This document shows, piece by piece, positions 8,613 through 16,900 of a DNA stretch of 64,000 bases. The notes under the pieces were generated by a model. It was not told the DNA's origin. It did no database searches and saw only the letters and a program-made list of their open reading frames with translations. The stretch lies in NCBI RefSeq assembly GCF_011927725.1, contig NZ_JAATJC010000001.1, positions 1,495,001 to 1,559,000 on the forward strand. Direction: 5' to 3'. Source of the DNA: Sphingomonas kaistensis. Its GTDB lineage: Bacteria > Pseudomonadota > Alphaproteobacteria > Sphingomonadales > Sphingomonadaceae. The translations under genes and the position numbers were made by a program. Numbering within the stretch: the first letter of the stretch is position 1; the number at the start of each line of letters is the position of its first letter.

Positions 8613-10009
8613 CGTGCGGAGCCCGCCCTGAGTTCATTGGCCTGCCACTGACAGCTGCGGATCAGCAATCGGGCAGAGCTCGACATTGCAGAGATTTCGG
8701 CATTCGCCAGCGCAATTCGCGCGGAGTTGGATTCGCGCACCGCGTTCATCACGTCGAGCCAGGTCCGGCGCCCAGTGATGAACTGGCGCATGAAGCTGTC
8801 GGTGACGTTGGACGAGGAGCTTGCCGCGTCGCGGCTGGCTTCGACCTGGGCGGCGGCGGCGGTGTTCTCGACGATGTCGAGGATGGTCTTTTCGCGGGTT
8901 TCGCGTTCCGCCACCGTGACCCGGAAGCGGGCGGCGCTGGTGCGCGCGGCGGCGGCATTGGCGGCGGCGACCGGCGACAGGCCGCCATTGGTGTTGGCCT
9001 GCACCGCGACGCCGAGCCCGCTGCCCTGGAAGCGATCGTGGGTATATTGCACCCCGACCTGCGGGAAGAGGGCGGCCTTGGCGAGCTTGCGGTCGGCCTC
9101 GGCGACCTCGGTCTCGGCCTGGAGGCGGCGGATCGACGGGTCGCAGGTCAGCGCCGACTGGACCAGCGACGCCGACGAGGGGTGGTGGCGAACCTTGTCG
9201 TAGACGGGGAGCGGGTCGACCTCGAAATCGGGGTCGCCGACCAGCTCGCGGAGCTGCTGCAGGGCGGCATAGCGCTGGGCGGTGACGAGGCTGAGTTCCT
9301 GGCGGACCTGCGCGGCGCGCGACCGGGCGAGGTCGAGGTCGGAGCGCGGGCTGACTTCCTGGGTCACCCGGCGCTCCATCGATTCCACCAGGCGTTGATG
9401 CTCCGCAAGACTTTGATCCAGAATGGACGCGACGCGCACGCCGCGGACCACGCCATAATAAGCGCTCGACACCCGGCTGAGGATGTCGAAGGCGGTGACA
9501 CCGACTTCGGCGAGGCTTGCCGAGCGTACGGCTTCCGCGCGTTCGATTGAGGCGCCGATCCGGCCTCCCGCCCACAAAGGCTGGAACACCTGCAGTTGCG
9601 GGTTGAGGGTCGTACCACGGGTCGCGGCCGAGACGCTGGCGCTTGGCGCGCGAAGCCATTTGGCGGCGCGAACGTCCTGCTCGGTCGCGCGGACCAGGGC
9701 GCCGGCCGCCTTCATCGAGGGATAGCGCTCGATCGCCAGCTCGCCGGCGCGGGCGAGCTGCGGATCGATGCCCGGGGGGACAATGGCGGCGGCAGTGACC
9801 GGTGCCGGAGGGCCGTAGGTTGCGGCCGGGGCGGGCGGTGGCGTGGGCGCGGCAGCCGCGTCGGCCGCCGATGGGGCGCTTTCTTGCTGGGACTGTGGCT
9901 GACCGAACACGCTGGAGGCCGCCGAGAAGTTGCCCAGCCCGACCGCCACCAAAGTGATCGCACCCCACCGGACGGACGCCGGCAACCGCAAGCTATTTTG
10001 TTGAGACAT
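8609..10009 (-). CDS. TolC-family outer-membrane channel protein
   Basis: This 466-residue protein has an N-terminal export signal (basic MSQQNSLRLPASVRWG, hydrophobic AITLVAVGLGNFSAASSVFG). A Pro/Ala/Gln-rich linker to about residue 75 follows, then two repeats of the TolC/OEP coiled-coil and beta-strand fold (ARAGELAIERYPSMKAA, and later CDPSIRRLQAETEVAEADRK and FPQVGVQYTH). It would form the outer-membrane duct of the type I system. It is first in the leftward operon, with promoter upstream of 10009, and overlaps the ABC gene by four bases. The long Pro/Ala linker after the signal peptide is unusual but common in sphingomonad envelope proteins. Confidence 0.9.
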   Translation of the reverse strand: MSQQNSLRLPASVRWGAITLVAVGLGNFSAASSVFGQPQSQQESAPSAADAAAAPTPPPAPAATYGPPAPVTAAAIVPPGIDPQLARAGELAIERYPSMKAAGALVRATEQDVRAAKWLRAPSASVSAATRGTTLNPQLQVFQPLWAGGRIGASIERAEAVRSASLAEVGVTAFDILSRVSSAYYGVVRGVRVASILDQSLAEHQRLVESMERRVTQEVSPRSDLDLARSRAAQVRQELSLVTAQRYAALQQLRELVGDPDFEVDPLPVYDKVRHHPSSASLVQSALTCDPSIRRLQAETEVAEADRKLAKAALFPQVGVQYTHDRFQGSGLGVAVQANTNGGLSPVAAANAAAARTSAARFRVTVAERETREKTILDIVENTAAAAQVEASRDAASSSSNVTDSFMRQFITGRRTWLDVMNAVRESNSARIALANAEISAMSSSARLLIRSCQWQANELRAGSAR

Positions 10010-10062
10010 ATACAGAAACGACCCGCCCTAGCCCTGTTCTCTCAGTGCTGTTCGACCCTTGA

Positions 10063-10082
10063 GGCCGGGGGTCTCCCCGGCC
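10063..10082. repeat. perfect 8-bp inverted repeat (hairpin) upstream of the tolC-like gene
   Basis: GGCCGGGG at 10063-10070 and CCCCGGCC at 10075-10082 form a perfect stem with loop GTCT. It lies 53 bases before the tolC-like ATG, inside its probable leader. There is no T-tract on either strand, so it is not a normal terminator. It could be an mRNA stability element or a protein site. Confidence 0.5.
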
Positions 10083-10280
10083 CAAGCGAAGGCAGCTTGC
10101 GCTGCACCGCTCACCCAAAATGACGCGCCCCCCGAGCCACCCTGGAACCTTATCGCGCGGCCACTACCACCGGAGTTTCCCGGACGCGAGGGCTAAAGTG
10201 TTCAAGCAGTGACCTGTTTACCATTACTTAACACCATGAACGACAGGGGTTATCACCTGATTTTCGGTGAGAGTTGGGCC

Positions 10281-10308
10281 TTGCGCTTTGGTTTGGCCCA
10301 TTTAAGAT
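10281..10308 (+). promoter_or_regulatory. candidate sigma-70 promoter of the adhesin operon
   Basis: TTGCGC at 10281-10286 and TAAGAT at 10303-10308 are 16 bases apart and point toward the VCBS-repeat gene, whose ATG is at 10402. This leaves a leader of about 85 bases. The hexamers are each one or two bases off consensus. The call rests only on spacing and position. Confidence 0.4.
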
Positions 10309-10401
10309 GAGCCGAGACTAGACAAGGGCGACTGCTTTATGTGGTTGCTCTACATTAGCCCGGCGTTTTCGGGCGGTGGACCAATAGGGGAAGGACCTAA
10401 C

Positions 10402-13400
10402 ATGAGTGATGGCGCGGCGCAGAACGGTGGAACCCAGGCTGCAACAACGGGTGAGGCTGCTGCGGCAGCCGGTGCAGCAGTAGCCGCGACAGCGGCGGCT
10501 GCTCCCGTAGCAGCACAAGCAGTTCCGGGCGTTCCTGCTCCGGCCGCTGCGGTCCCGGCCGTCGCGGCCGGTGCCGTTTCTGCCGCAGCCGCGGTTCCTG
10601 CGGCGGTCGCCGCCGCGCAGCAGCCGGCTCCCGAGGCCGATTGCAAGCCGGTGAAGAAGAAGGCGCACCATCACGACCAGAAGGACGCTGACGAGGATCA
10701 CGCCCGCGCCAGCACCAGCGACGAAGATCAGAACCTCAGCCAGCCGGCCGACGGCTGCGTCCTTCCGCAGACCGGCGCCCAGGCGGCTCCGGCTGAAGCG
10801 GCCCCGGCTGCTGCTCCGGCGTACGAAGAGTCCGGCGGCGGCATCTCGAGCGGCCTGCTGATCGGTGCCGGCGTCCTCGCCGCTGTCGGCGTCGGCGTTC
10901 TCGCGCTCGCCAAGGGCGACGATGAAGACAAGAACGCGCCGCCGGTTGCCGTTGCAGACACCGGCGCGGTGAACGAGGGTGCGACGCTGAGCGGTTCGGT
11001 TGCGACCAACGACAGCGATCCCAACGGCGATCCGCTGACCTACACGCTGACCGGCACCGCGCCGGCCGGCCTGACGCTGAACAGCAACGGCAGCTACACC
11101 TTTGACGCCAACAACGCCGCCTACAACGCGCTGGCGGCCGGCGCGACCCAGGTCGTGACTGCCAACTACAGCGTGTCGGACGGCCGTGGCGGCACCGCCA
11201 CCTCGACCCTGACGATCACCGTCACCGGCACCAACGATGCGCCGGTTGCGACCAACGACACCGCAGCGGCCACCGAAGGCGGCGCGGTAGTGACCGGCAA
11301 CCTGTCGACCAACGACAGCGATCCCGACACCGGCGCGACCCGCACCTACACGCTTGCGGCTCCGGTCGCCGGCCTGACGCTGAACGCCAACGGCACCTTC
11401 AGCTTCGACCCGACCAACGCGGCCTATAACAGCTTGGCGCAGGGCCAGACGCAGGTCGTCACCGCCAACGTCAACATCTCGGACGGCGCGGGCGGCACCA
11501 CCACCTCCACTCTCGCGATCACCGTCACTGGCACCAACGATGCGCCCGTTGCGGTTGCCGACGTCAATGCCGGCGTCGAGGGCGCTGGCAACCTGACCGG
11601 TTCGGTCGCAACCAACGACAGCGATCCCGACCAGGGCGCGACGCTGACCTACACGCTCAACGCCCCGGTCGCCGGCCTCGCGCTGAACGCGAACGGCACC
11701 TACACCTTTGATCTCAACAACGCCGCATACAGCGATCTCGCCGCGGGTCAGACCCGCGCGGTTGTCGCGACCTATACGGTGACCGACGACAAGGGCGCGA
11801 CCTCGACGTCCACGCTGACAATTACCGTGACCGGCGCCAACGGCGCGCCGGTGGCGGTTGCGGACACGGCGGCGGTCAACGAAGGTGCGGTGCTCAACGG
11901 TTCGGTGGCGAGCAACGATAGCGATCCTGATGGCGATTCGCTGACCTTCGCGCTGACCGGTACTGCGCCCGCAGGCTTTGTGCTGAACGCCAACGGCACT
12001 TACACCTTCGACGCCAACAATGCGGCCTATAACGGCCTCGCTGCCGGCGCGACGCAGGTGTTGGCCATTCCTTATAGCGTTTCGGATGGCAAGGGCGGCA
12101 CGGCTTCCTCGACGCTGACCATCACCGTGACCGGCACCAACGACGCTCCGGTGGCGGTTGCCGCGACCGCAGCCGCAACCGAAGGCCAGACGCCGCCGAT
12201 CACCGGCACGCTGACGGCCACCGATCCGGACTCGGGCGTCGCTGCGCCGACGTTCACGCTGAACGCGCCGGTCGCCGGCCTGACGCTGAACGCCGATGGC
12301 ACCTACAGCTTCGATCCGACCAACCCGGCCTATAACAGCCTGGCCCAGGGCCAGACCCAAGCTGTGGTTGCCAACTTCACCGTGACCGACGCTTCGGGGG
12401 CGACCTCGACTTCGACCCTGACGATCACCGTCGCTGGCACCAACGATGCGCCGGTTGCCGTGGCCGACGTCAATGCCGGCCTCGAGGACACCACCATCTC
12501 GGGCAATGTCGGCACCAACGACAGCGATCCCGACCAGGGCGCGACGCTGACCTACAGCGTGGTCGGCACTCCGCCGGCTGGCTTCGTCCTGAATGCAAAC
12601 GGGACCTACACGCTCGACACCACTAACGCGGCCTATCAGAACCTGACTGCTGGTCAGGTCCAGAACGTCGTCGTCAACTATCAGGTCTCGGACGGCCTCG
12701 GCGGCACAGCCACTTCGACCCTCACCATTACGGTGACCGGCGTGGTCGAGACGGCGAACCTCGACGTCGATGGCGACAACAACCTCAACACCCGCCAGGT
12801 GTTCGATGGCGGCGCGACCGACTACAACTTCACCGACGACGACGATGTTGCCAACACGGTTGTCATCAACAACTTCGGTGCCGACGACTACATCACCTTC
12901 GACGCTCCGTTTAACGGCGCTGGCCGAGTTGCATTCGCCAACATCGACTTCGACGGTGACGGCATTGCCAACGACATTGCGATCACCACCAACAAGGGCG
13001 GCGTCGTCAGCGACATCATCCTGCGCAACGCGATCTCCGATGCGGCTGCGGGCGGCGTGATCTCGGACGAGGCTGGTGCCGAAGCCGCGATCGGTGCCGG
13101 GTTCGACAACTTCCGCACGACCACGCAGAGCGTCGTTCCGACCGCTGCTTCGCTGGATGTCGACAACGACAACAATGTCACCAGCATCTACACGCTGCCG
13201 GTGGCCGCCAACACGGGCAGCTTCGCCTACACGGACGACTTCGCCATCGCCAACACGGTGCTGGTGCGCGACTTCGGTGCGGACGATACGCTGACCTTCA
13301 ACACGTCGATCGGCAATGTCTCGTTCGGCAGCGGCGATTTCGACGGCGACGGCGTCGCCGACGACCTGCGCATCGCCACCAACAACGGCGGTGTTGTCAG

Positions 13401-13896
13401 CGACATCATCCTCGCTAACGCGGTCGCGCCGGACACGGTGGTCTTCAATGAAGCCACTGCCGAGGCAGCGGTGGGCAACGGCGCCGACAACTTCCTGTTC
13501 AACGGAACGGTTGTCACGCCGCCGACCCAGCCGGTCGGCAACACCACGGCGAACCTCGACATCGACAATGACGGTAATCTGCTCTCGGCGCGCGTTTTCG
13601 ACGCGTCGACCGACGGGTTCCGCTTCACCGACGATGCCGACGTCGCCAACACGGTGGTGATCCTCAACCTCGGCACCAACGACCGTATCATCCTCGAGAC
13701 GGGCAATCTCTATTCGTTCACCAACAGCGCGCTCGACGCCGACGGCCTTGCGAACGACCTGATCGTCACCCTCAACAAGGGCGGCGTCGTGTCGGAGATC
13801 ACCATCAAGGATGCAGTCGATCCGAACGCTTTTGTGTCCAACGAGGCACAGGCAGAGGCCGCGCTGGGTGGGATCGATTATTTCCAGTTTGCGTGA
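10402..13896 (+). CDS. VCBS-repeat adhesin-like secreted protein (1164 aa)
   Basis: Probable cell-surface or matrix adhesin exported by the adjacent type I system. The start is ATG 10402 behind GGGGAAGGA. Residues 1-80 are extreme Ala/Val/Pro low-complexity sequence. A charged His/Lys/Asp stretch follows, then a hydrophobic segment at about 148-171 (SSGLLIGAGVLAAVGVGVLA) ending in KGDDEDK. Six tandem VCBS/cadherin-like repeats of 100-101 residues come next, each starting N(D/G)APVAVAD and ending TSTLTITVTG. They are followed by three repeats of about 130 residues, each starting TANLDVDxDNN and carrying FGADD, DFDGDGxAxD and NKGGVVSDIIL. The end (EAALGGIDYFQFA) is a short aromatic/acidic tail like many type I secretion signals. 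No classical signal peptide is seen. Calcium binding by the Asp-rich loops is inference. Confidence 0.85.
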   Translation: MSDGAAQNGGTQAATTGEAAAAAGAAVAATAAAAPVAAQAVPGVPAPAAAVPAVAAGAVSAAAAVPAAVAAAQQPAPEADCKPVKKKAHHHDQKDADEDHARASTSDEDQNLSQPADGCVLPQTGAQAAPAEAAPAAAPAYEESGGGISSGLLIGAGVLAAVGVGVLALAKGDDEDKNAPPVAVADTGAVNEGATLSGSVATNDSDPNGDPLTYTLTGTAPAGLTLNSNGSYTFDANNAAYNALAAGATQVVTANYSVSDGRGGTATSTLTITVTGTNDAPVATNDTAAATEGGAVVTGNLSTNDSDPDTGATRTYTLAAPVAGLTLNANGTFSFDPTNAAYNSLAQGQTQVVTANVNISDGAGGTTTSTLAITVTGTNDAPVAVADVNAGVEGAGNLTGSVATNDSDPDQGATLTYTLNAPVAGLALNANGTYTFDLNNAAYSDLAAGQTRAVVATYTVTDDKGATSTSTLTITVTGANGAPVAVADTAAVNEGAVLNGSVASNDSDPDGDSLTFALTGTAPAGFVLNANGTYTFDANNAAYNGLAAGATQVLAIPYSVSDGKGGTASSTLTITVTGTNDAPVAVAATAAATEGQTPPITGTLTATDPDSGVAAPTFTLNAPVAGLTLNADGTYSFDPTNPAYNSLAQGQTQAVVANFTVTDASGATSTSTLTITVAGTNDAPVAVADVNAGLEDTTISGNVGTNDSDPDQGATLTYSVVGTPPAGFVLNANGTYTLDTTNAAYQNLTAGQVQNVVVNYQVSDGLGGTATSTLTITVTGVVETANLDVDGDNNLNTRQVFDGGATDYNFTDDDDVANTVVINNFGADDYITFDAPFNGAGRVAFANIDFDGDGIANDIAITTNKGGVVSDIILRNAISDAAAGGVISDEAGAEAAIGAGFDNFRTTTQSVVPTAASLDVDNDNNVTSIYTLPVAANTGSFAYTDDFAIANTVLVRDFGADDTLTFNTSIGNVSFGSGDFDGDGVADDLRIATNNGGVVSDIILANAVAPDTVVFNEATAEAAVGNGADNFLFNGTVVTPPTQPVGNTTANLDIDNDGNLLSARVFDASTDGFRFTDDADVANTVVILNLGTNDRIILETGNLYSFTNSALDADGLANDLIVTLNKGGVVSEITIKDAVDPNAFVSNEAQAEAALGGIDYFQFA
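10933..12741 (+). repeat. six tandem ~300-bp coding repeats (VCBS)
   Basis: Repeat units begin at 10933, 11233, 11536, 11839, 12139 and 12442, giving periods of 300 or 303 bases. Stretches such as the AACGACAGCGATCCCGAC core are nearly identical between units. This fits internal duplication, and unit number may vary between strains. Confidence 0.85.
12751..13896 (+). repeat. three ~390-405-bp coding repeats at the adhesin C-terminus
   Basis: Units begin at about 12751, 13141 and 13546. Each encodes an opening LDxDxDxN motif, a VANTVVxxNFGADD-like motif, a DGDGxAxDxxIxTNxGGVVSDI core and a closing EAxAEAAxGxGxDNF. The last unit ends at the stop codon, so the repeat itself forms the C-terminus where a type I signal would sit. 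Confidence 0.75.
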
Positions 13897-13985
13897 AAAT
13901 TAAATTTCGGTACGTAACAATCTGATCGCCAAGTTTTAGGCGTGCGGATTTCAGTGTTCAAATCCAGGGGCAGGAGTTTTTTCTA

Positions 13986-16900
13986 ATGGCACGGGTAACA
14001 CTTAGTCAGGCGGGCGAAGACGTTATCGTCGGCGGCGCTGACGTACAGGTAATTGGTACCTCCGCCGGGGGCGAGGTCATCACTGTGGTCAGCGGCAACA
14101 TCCGCCTTGACCCGTCTTTCAACCAGGGTGGCGACACCATCGTCCTTCCGGGCGATGCGTCGGATTACACCGCCTACCGCGCTGGCGGTGAAGTGATCTT
14201 CACCAGCCTCGACGGCACCGTCACGCTGCGTATTCCGGTTGGCGGCAACGGCACCGAAATCCAGTTCGACGGCGGTGACTCGCGCACCCTCGTGTTCAAC
14301 TCGACCACCGGTCAGGCGACCCTCGAAGGCCAGGCGCTGGGCACCAGCTCCACCTCGCCGACGCCGCTGACCCCGTCGGGTCCCGCACCGCTCGTCAACT
14401 ATGACGTGACCGGTTCGGCCGCCAGCGTCGCCGAAGGCGACACCGGCACCCGCCAGCTGGTGTTCACCATCACCCTCGACCGCGCCGTCACGGCCGCCGA
14501 TGGTCCGGTGACCCTGAACTACCAGACCCAGAACGGCACTGCTGACTCGGCCACCGACTATGTCGCCGCCGCCGGCACCGTCACCTTCGCGGTCGGCCAG
14601 CAGGTCGCCACCGTGACCGTGGTCGTCAACAGCGACACCACTCCGGAAGCCAACGAGACGCTGAACCTGCTTCTCACCGGCGCCAAGCTGCGCAACGGCC
14701 CGGAAACGCTGGTCGGCACCATCACCAACGACGACGTCGCCGTGTCGCTGACCGGCTCCGCCGACAACTTCACCGGTTCGGTCAACTCGGACAGCTTCTT
14801 CGCTGCCAACACCGGTCTCGGTGCGGGTGACAAGATCAGCGACGGCAGCACCACCGACAACGACACCTTCTCGCTTGCGGTCGATGCCACCACGGCCAAC
14901 CGCAACTTCGGCGGTTTCGCGCTGACCAACATCGAGAACGTCGAAGTCACCAACGACTCCGGCGCTCCGGTCACCCTCGACCTGTCGAGCTCGACCGGCA
15001 TCAAGTCGGTTGCCTCGGTCAACAGCTCGGACACCGTTGTGTTCGACCAGCTGACCAGCAACGCCACCGTGATCGTCGACAATGTCACCGGCGCCAACGC
15101 CAACGTTGAGGCGATCTACCAGGCCGCCGTCACCGCTGGTGCCAACACGGCCGTCAACGTCGTCATCAACGACACCACCGCCAACCGCGTGATCCTCGGC
15201 ACCGTCGGCGCCGGCAACACCGGCATCGAGACCGTCAACCTGCAGGTTACCGGCACCTCGACGATCAACCGTCTGGCCACCCAGCTCACCACGCTGAACA
15301 TCTCGGGCGGCGGCGACGTCACCCTGGCTGAGCCGCTGGTGAACTCGGTCCGTGTCGTCGACGCCTCGACCGCTGGTCGTGTCACCGTTGACTTCACCAA
15401 CAACGATGCCGCCGGCACCGGCGTGACCTTCACCGGCTCGAACGGTGGCGACATCGTGCGTTCGGGTCTGGCTGCCGACACCGTCAGCACCGGCCTCGGC
15501 GACGACACCGTCACCGACGAAGGCGGCAACGACGTCATCAACACCGGTGGCGGAAGCGACACCATCAACCTGCTCGGTGCCGGCGACGTCACCATCAACG
15601 CGGGTTCGGAAGCCGACACGGTGAACTTCGCCGCCGGCACCTTCAACGGCACCGACAAGGTCGCCCTGGGCGACGGCAGCGACACGCTGGTCGTCTCGCA
15701 GAGCACCGTTGAAGCCGACTACACCAACGTGTCGAGCGCCGAGACGCTGACTGTTGCGCTCAATGCCAACACCAATCTCGGCAGCAACGGTCTTGGCAGC
15801 CTGGCTCAGGCAGCCGGCATCTCGACGGTCAACCTGAACGTCAACGGCGTCGGCGGCGGAAGCGACACGCTCACCGCGACCGACTACACCGTCGGCCTGA
15901 CGGTCAACCTGGGCGGCGCGGTCGGTTCCGACACCGTCCTGCTCGGCTCGGGCGCCGACGTCATCAACACCTCGTCGTTCGATGGCAGCGACAACCTCCA
16001 GGGCAACCTGGGCCTCGACACCATCAATGTCACCGATGGCTCCACCTTCGTGGTGGGCGGCCAGTTCGGCGGCATCGAGACGATCAACTACGCCAGCGAC
16101 GGCGACGGCGAAGATCAGGTCCTCCTGGTCACCGACGCCAACGCTCCGTCGGCGGGTAACGTTCTGACGGTCAACGCTGGCAGCCTCGCCGCCACCGAAG
16201 ACTTCACCTTCCTCTCGCAGGGCGTGGCCGCTTACTCGGTCAACGTCACCACCGGCGCGGGCAACGATCAGGTCTACACCGACAATGGTGTGGCCGACGT
16301 GATCTCGACCGGCGCGGGCCAGGACTACCTGCAGATCGCGGGTGGCGACACTGCCAACACCGGCGCTGACATCGACAACGTCTTCGTGTTCAACGGCAAC
16401 AACACCGTGAACGCTGGCGACGGCAACGACTTCATCGGTCTGGCCGGCACCGGCAACAGCACGCTGAACGGTGAAGCTGGCGACGACGTGTTCGCCATCT
16501 ACAACCCGGCGAACCTGACCTCGGGCGACACCATCTCGGGTGGTGCTGGCAACGATCAGATCGACGTTTCCACGGGCACCTACACCGACGTGCAGTTCAC
16601 CAACGTGACGGGTGTGGAGACGCTGCGCGGCTTCAACGGCCCGGTGAACGTCACCCTCGGCCTCGAAGCCCAGGATGGCGGCAACGGCATCCGTACCGTC
16701 ATCCTGCAGGATGGTGGCGCTGATACGCTCAATGCCTCGGCCTACACCTTCGGCCTCACGGTCAACTCGGCTGGTGGCAACGATGTCATCACCACGGGTT
16801 CGGGCGATGACATCATCAACCTGGCCGGTGCTGGTTCGGTTACCGTCGACACCGGTGCGGGCAATGACCGCATCCGCGTCTCGGGCACCACGAGCCTGGA

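Larger units (their letters stand above)
10010..10401. other. 392-base divergent regulatory region of the secretion locus
   Basis: No convincing gene is seen between the tolC-like start and the adhesin start. The region holds a strong hairpin near the tolC side, a candidate sigma-70 promoter facing the adhesin, and a small stem GCCCG/CGGGC at 10359-10375 in the adhesin leader. An in-frame extension from an ATG at 10339 exists, but it crosses that stem and lacks a ribosome-binding site. Confidence 0.6.

Noticed and set aside
10318..12360. 680-codon minus-strand frame opposite the VCBS repeats
   Set aside because: It mirrors the sense repeats, is rich in Arg/Gly/Val, and its apparent repeats follow from the sense repeats. 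No start signal or family match.
10933..12741. Regularly spaced repeats, considered as a CRISPR array
   Set aside because: The period is about 300 bases, lies in frame inside one protein and encodes VCBS domains. No CRISPR array was seen anywhere in the window.
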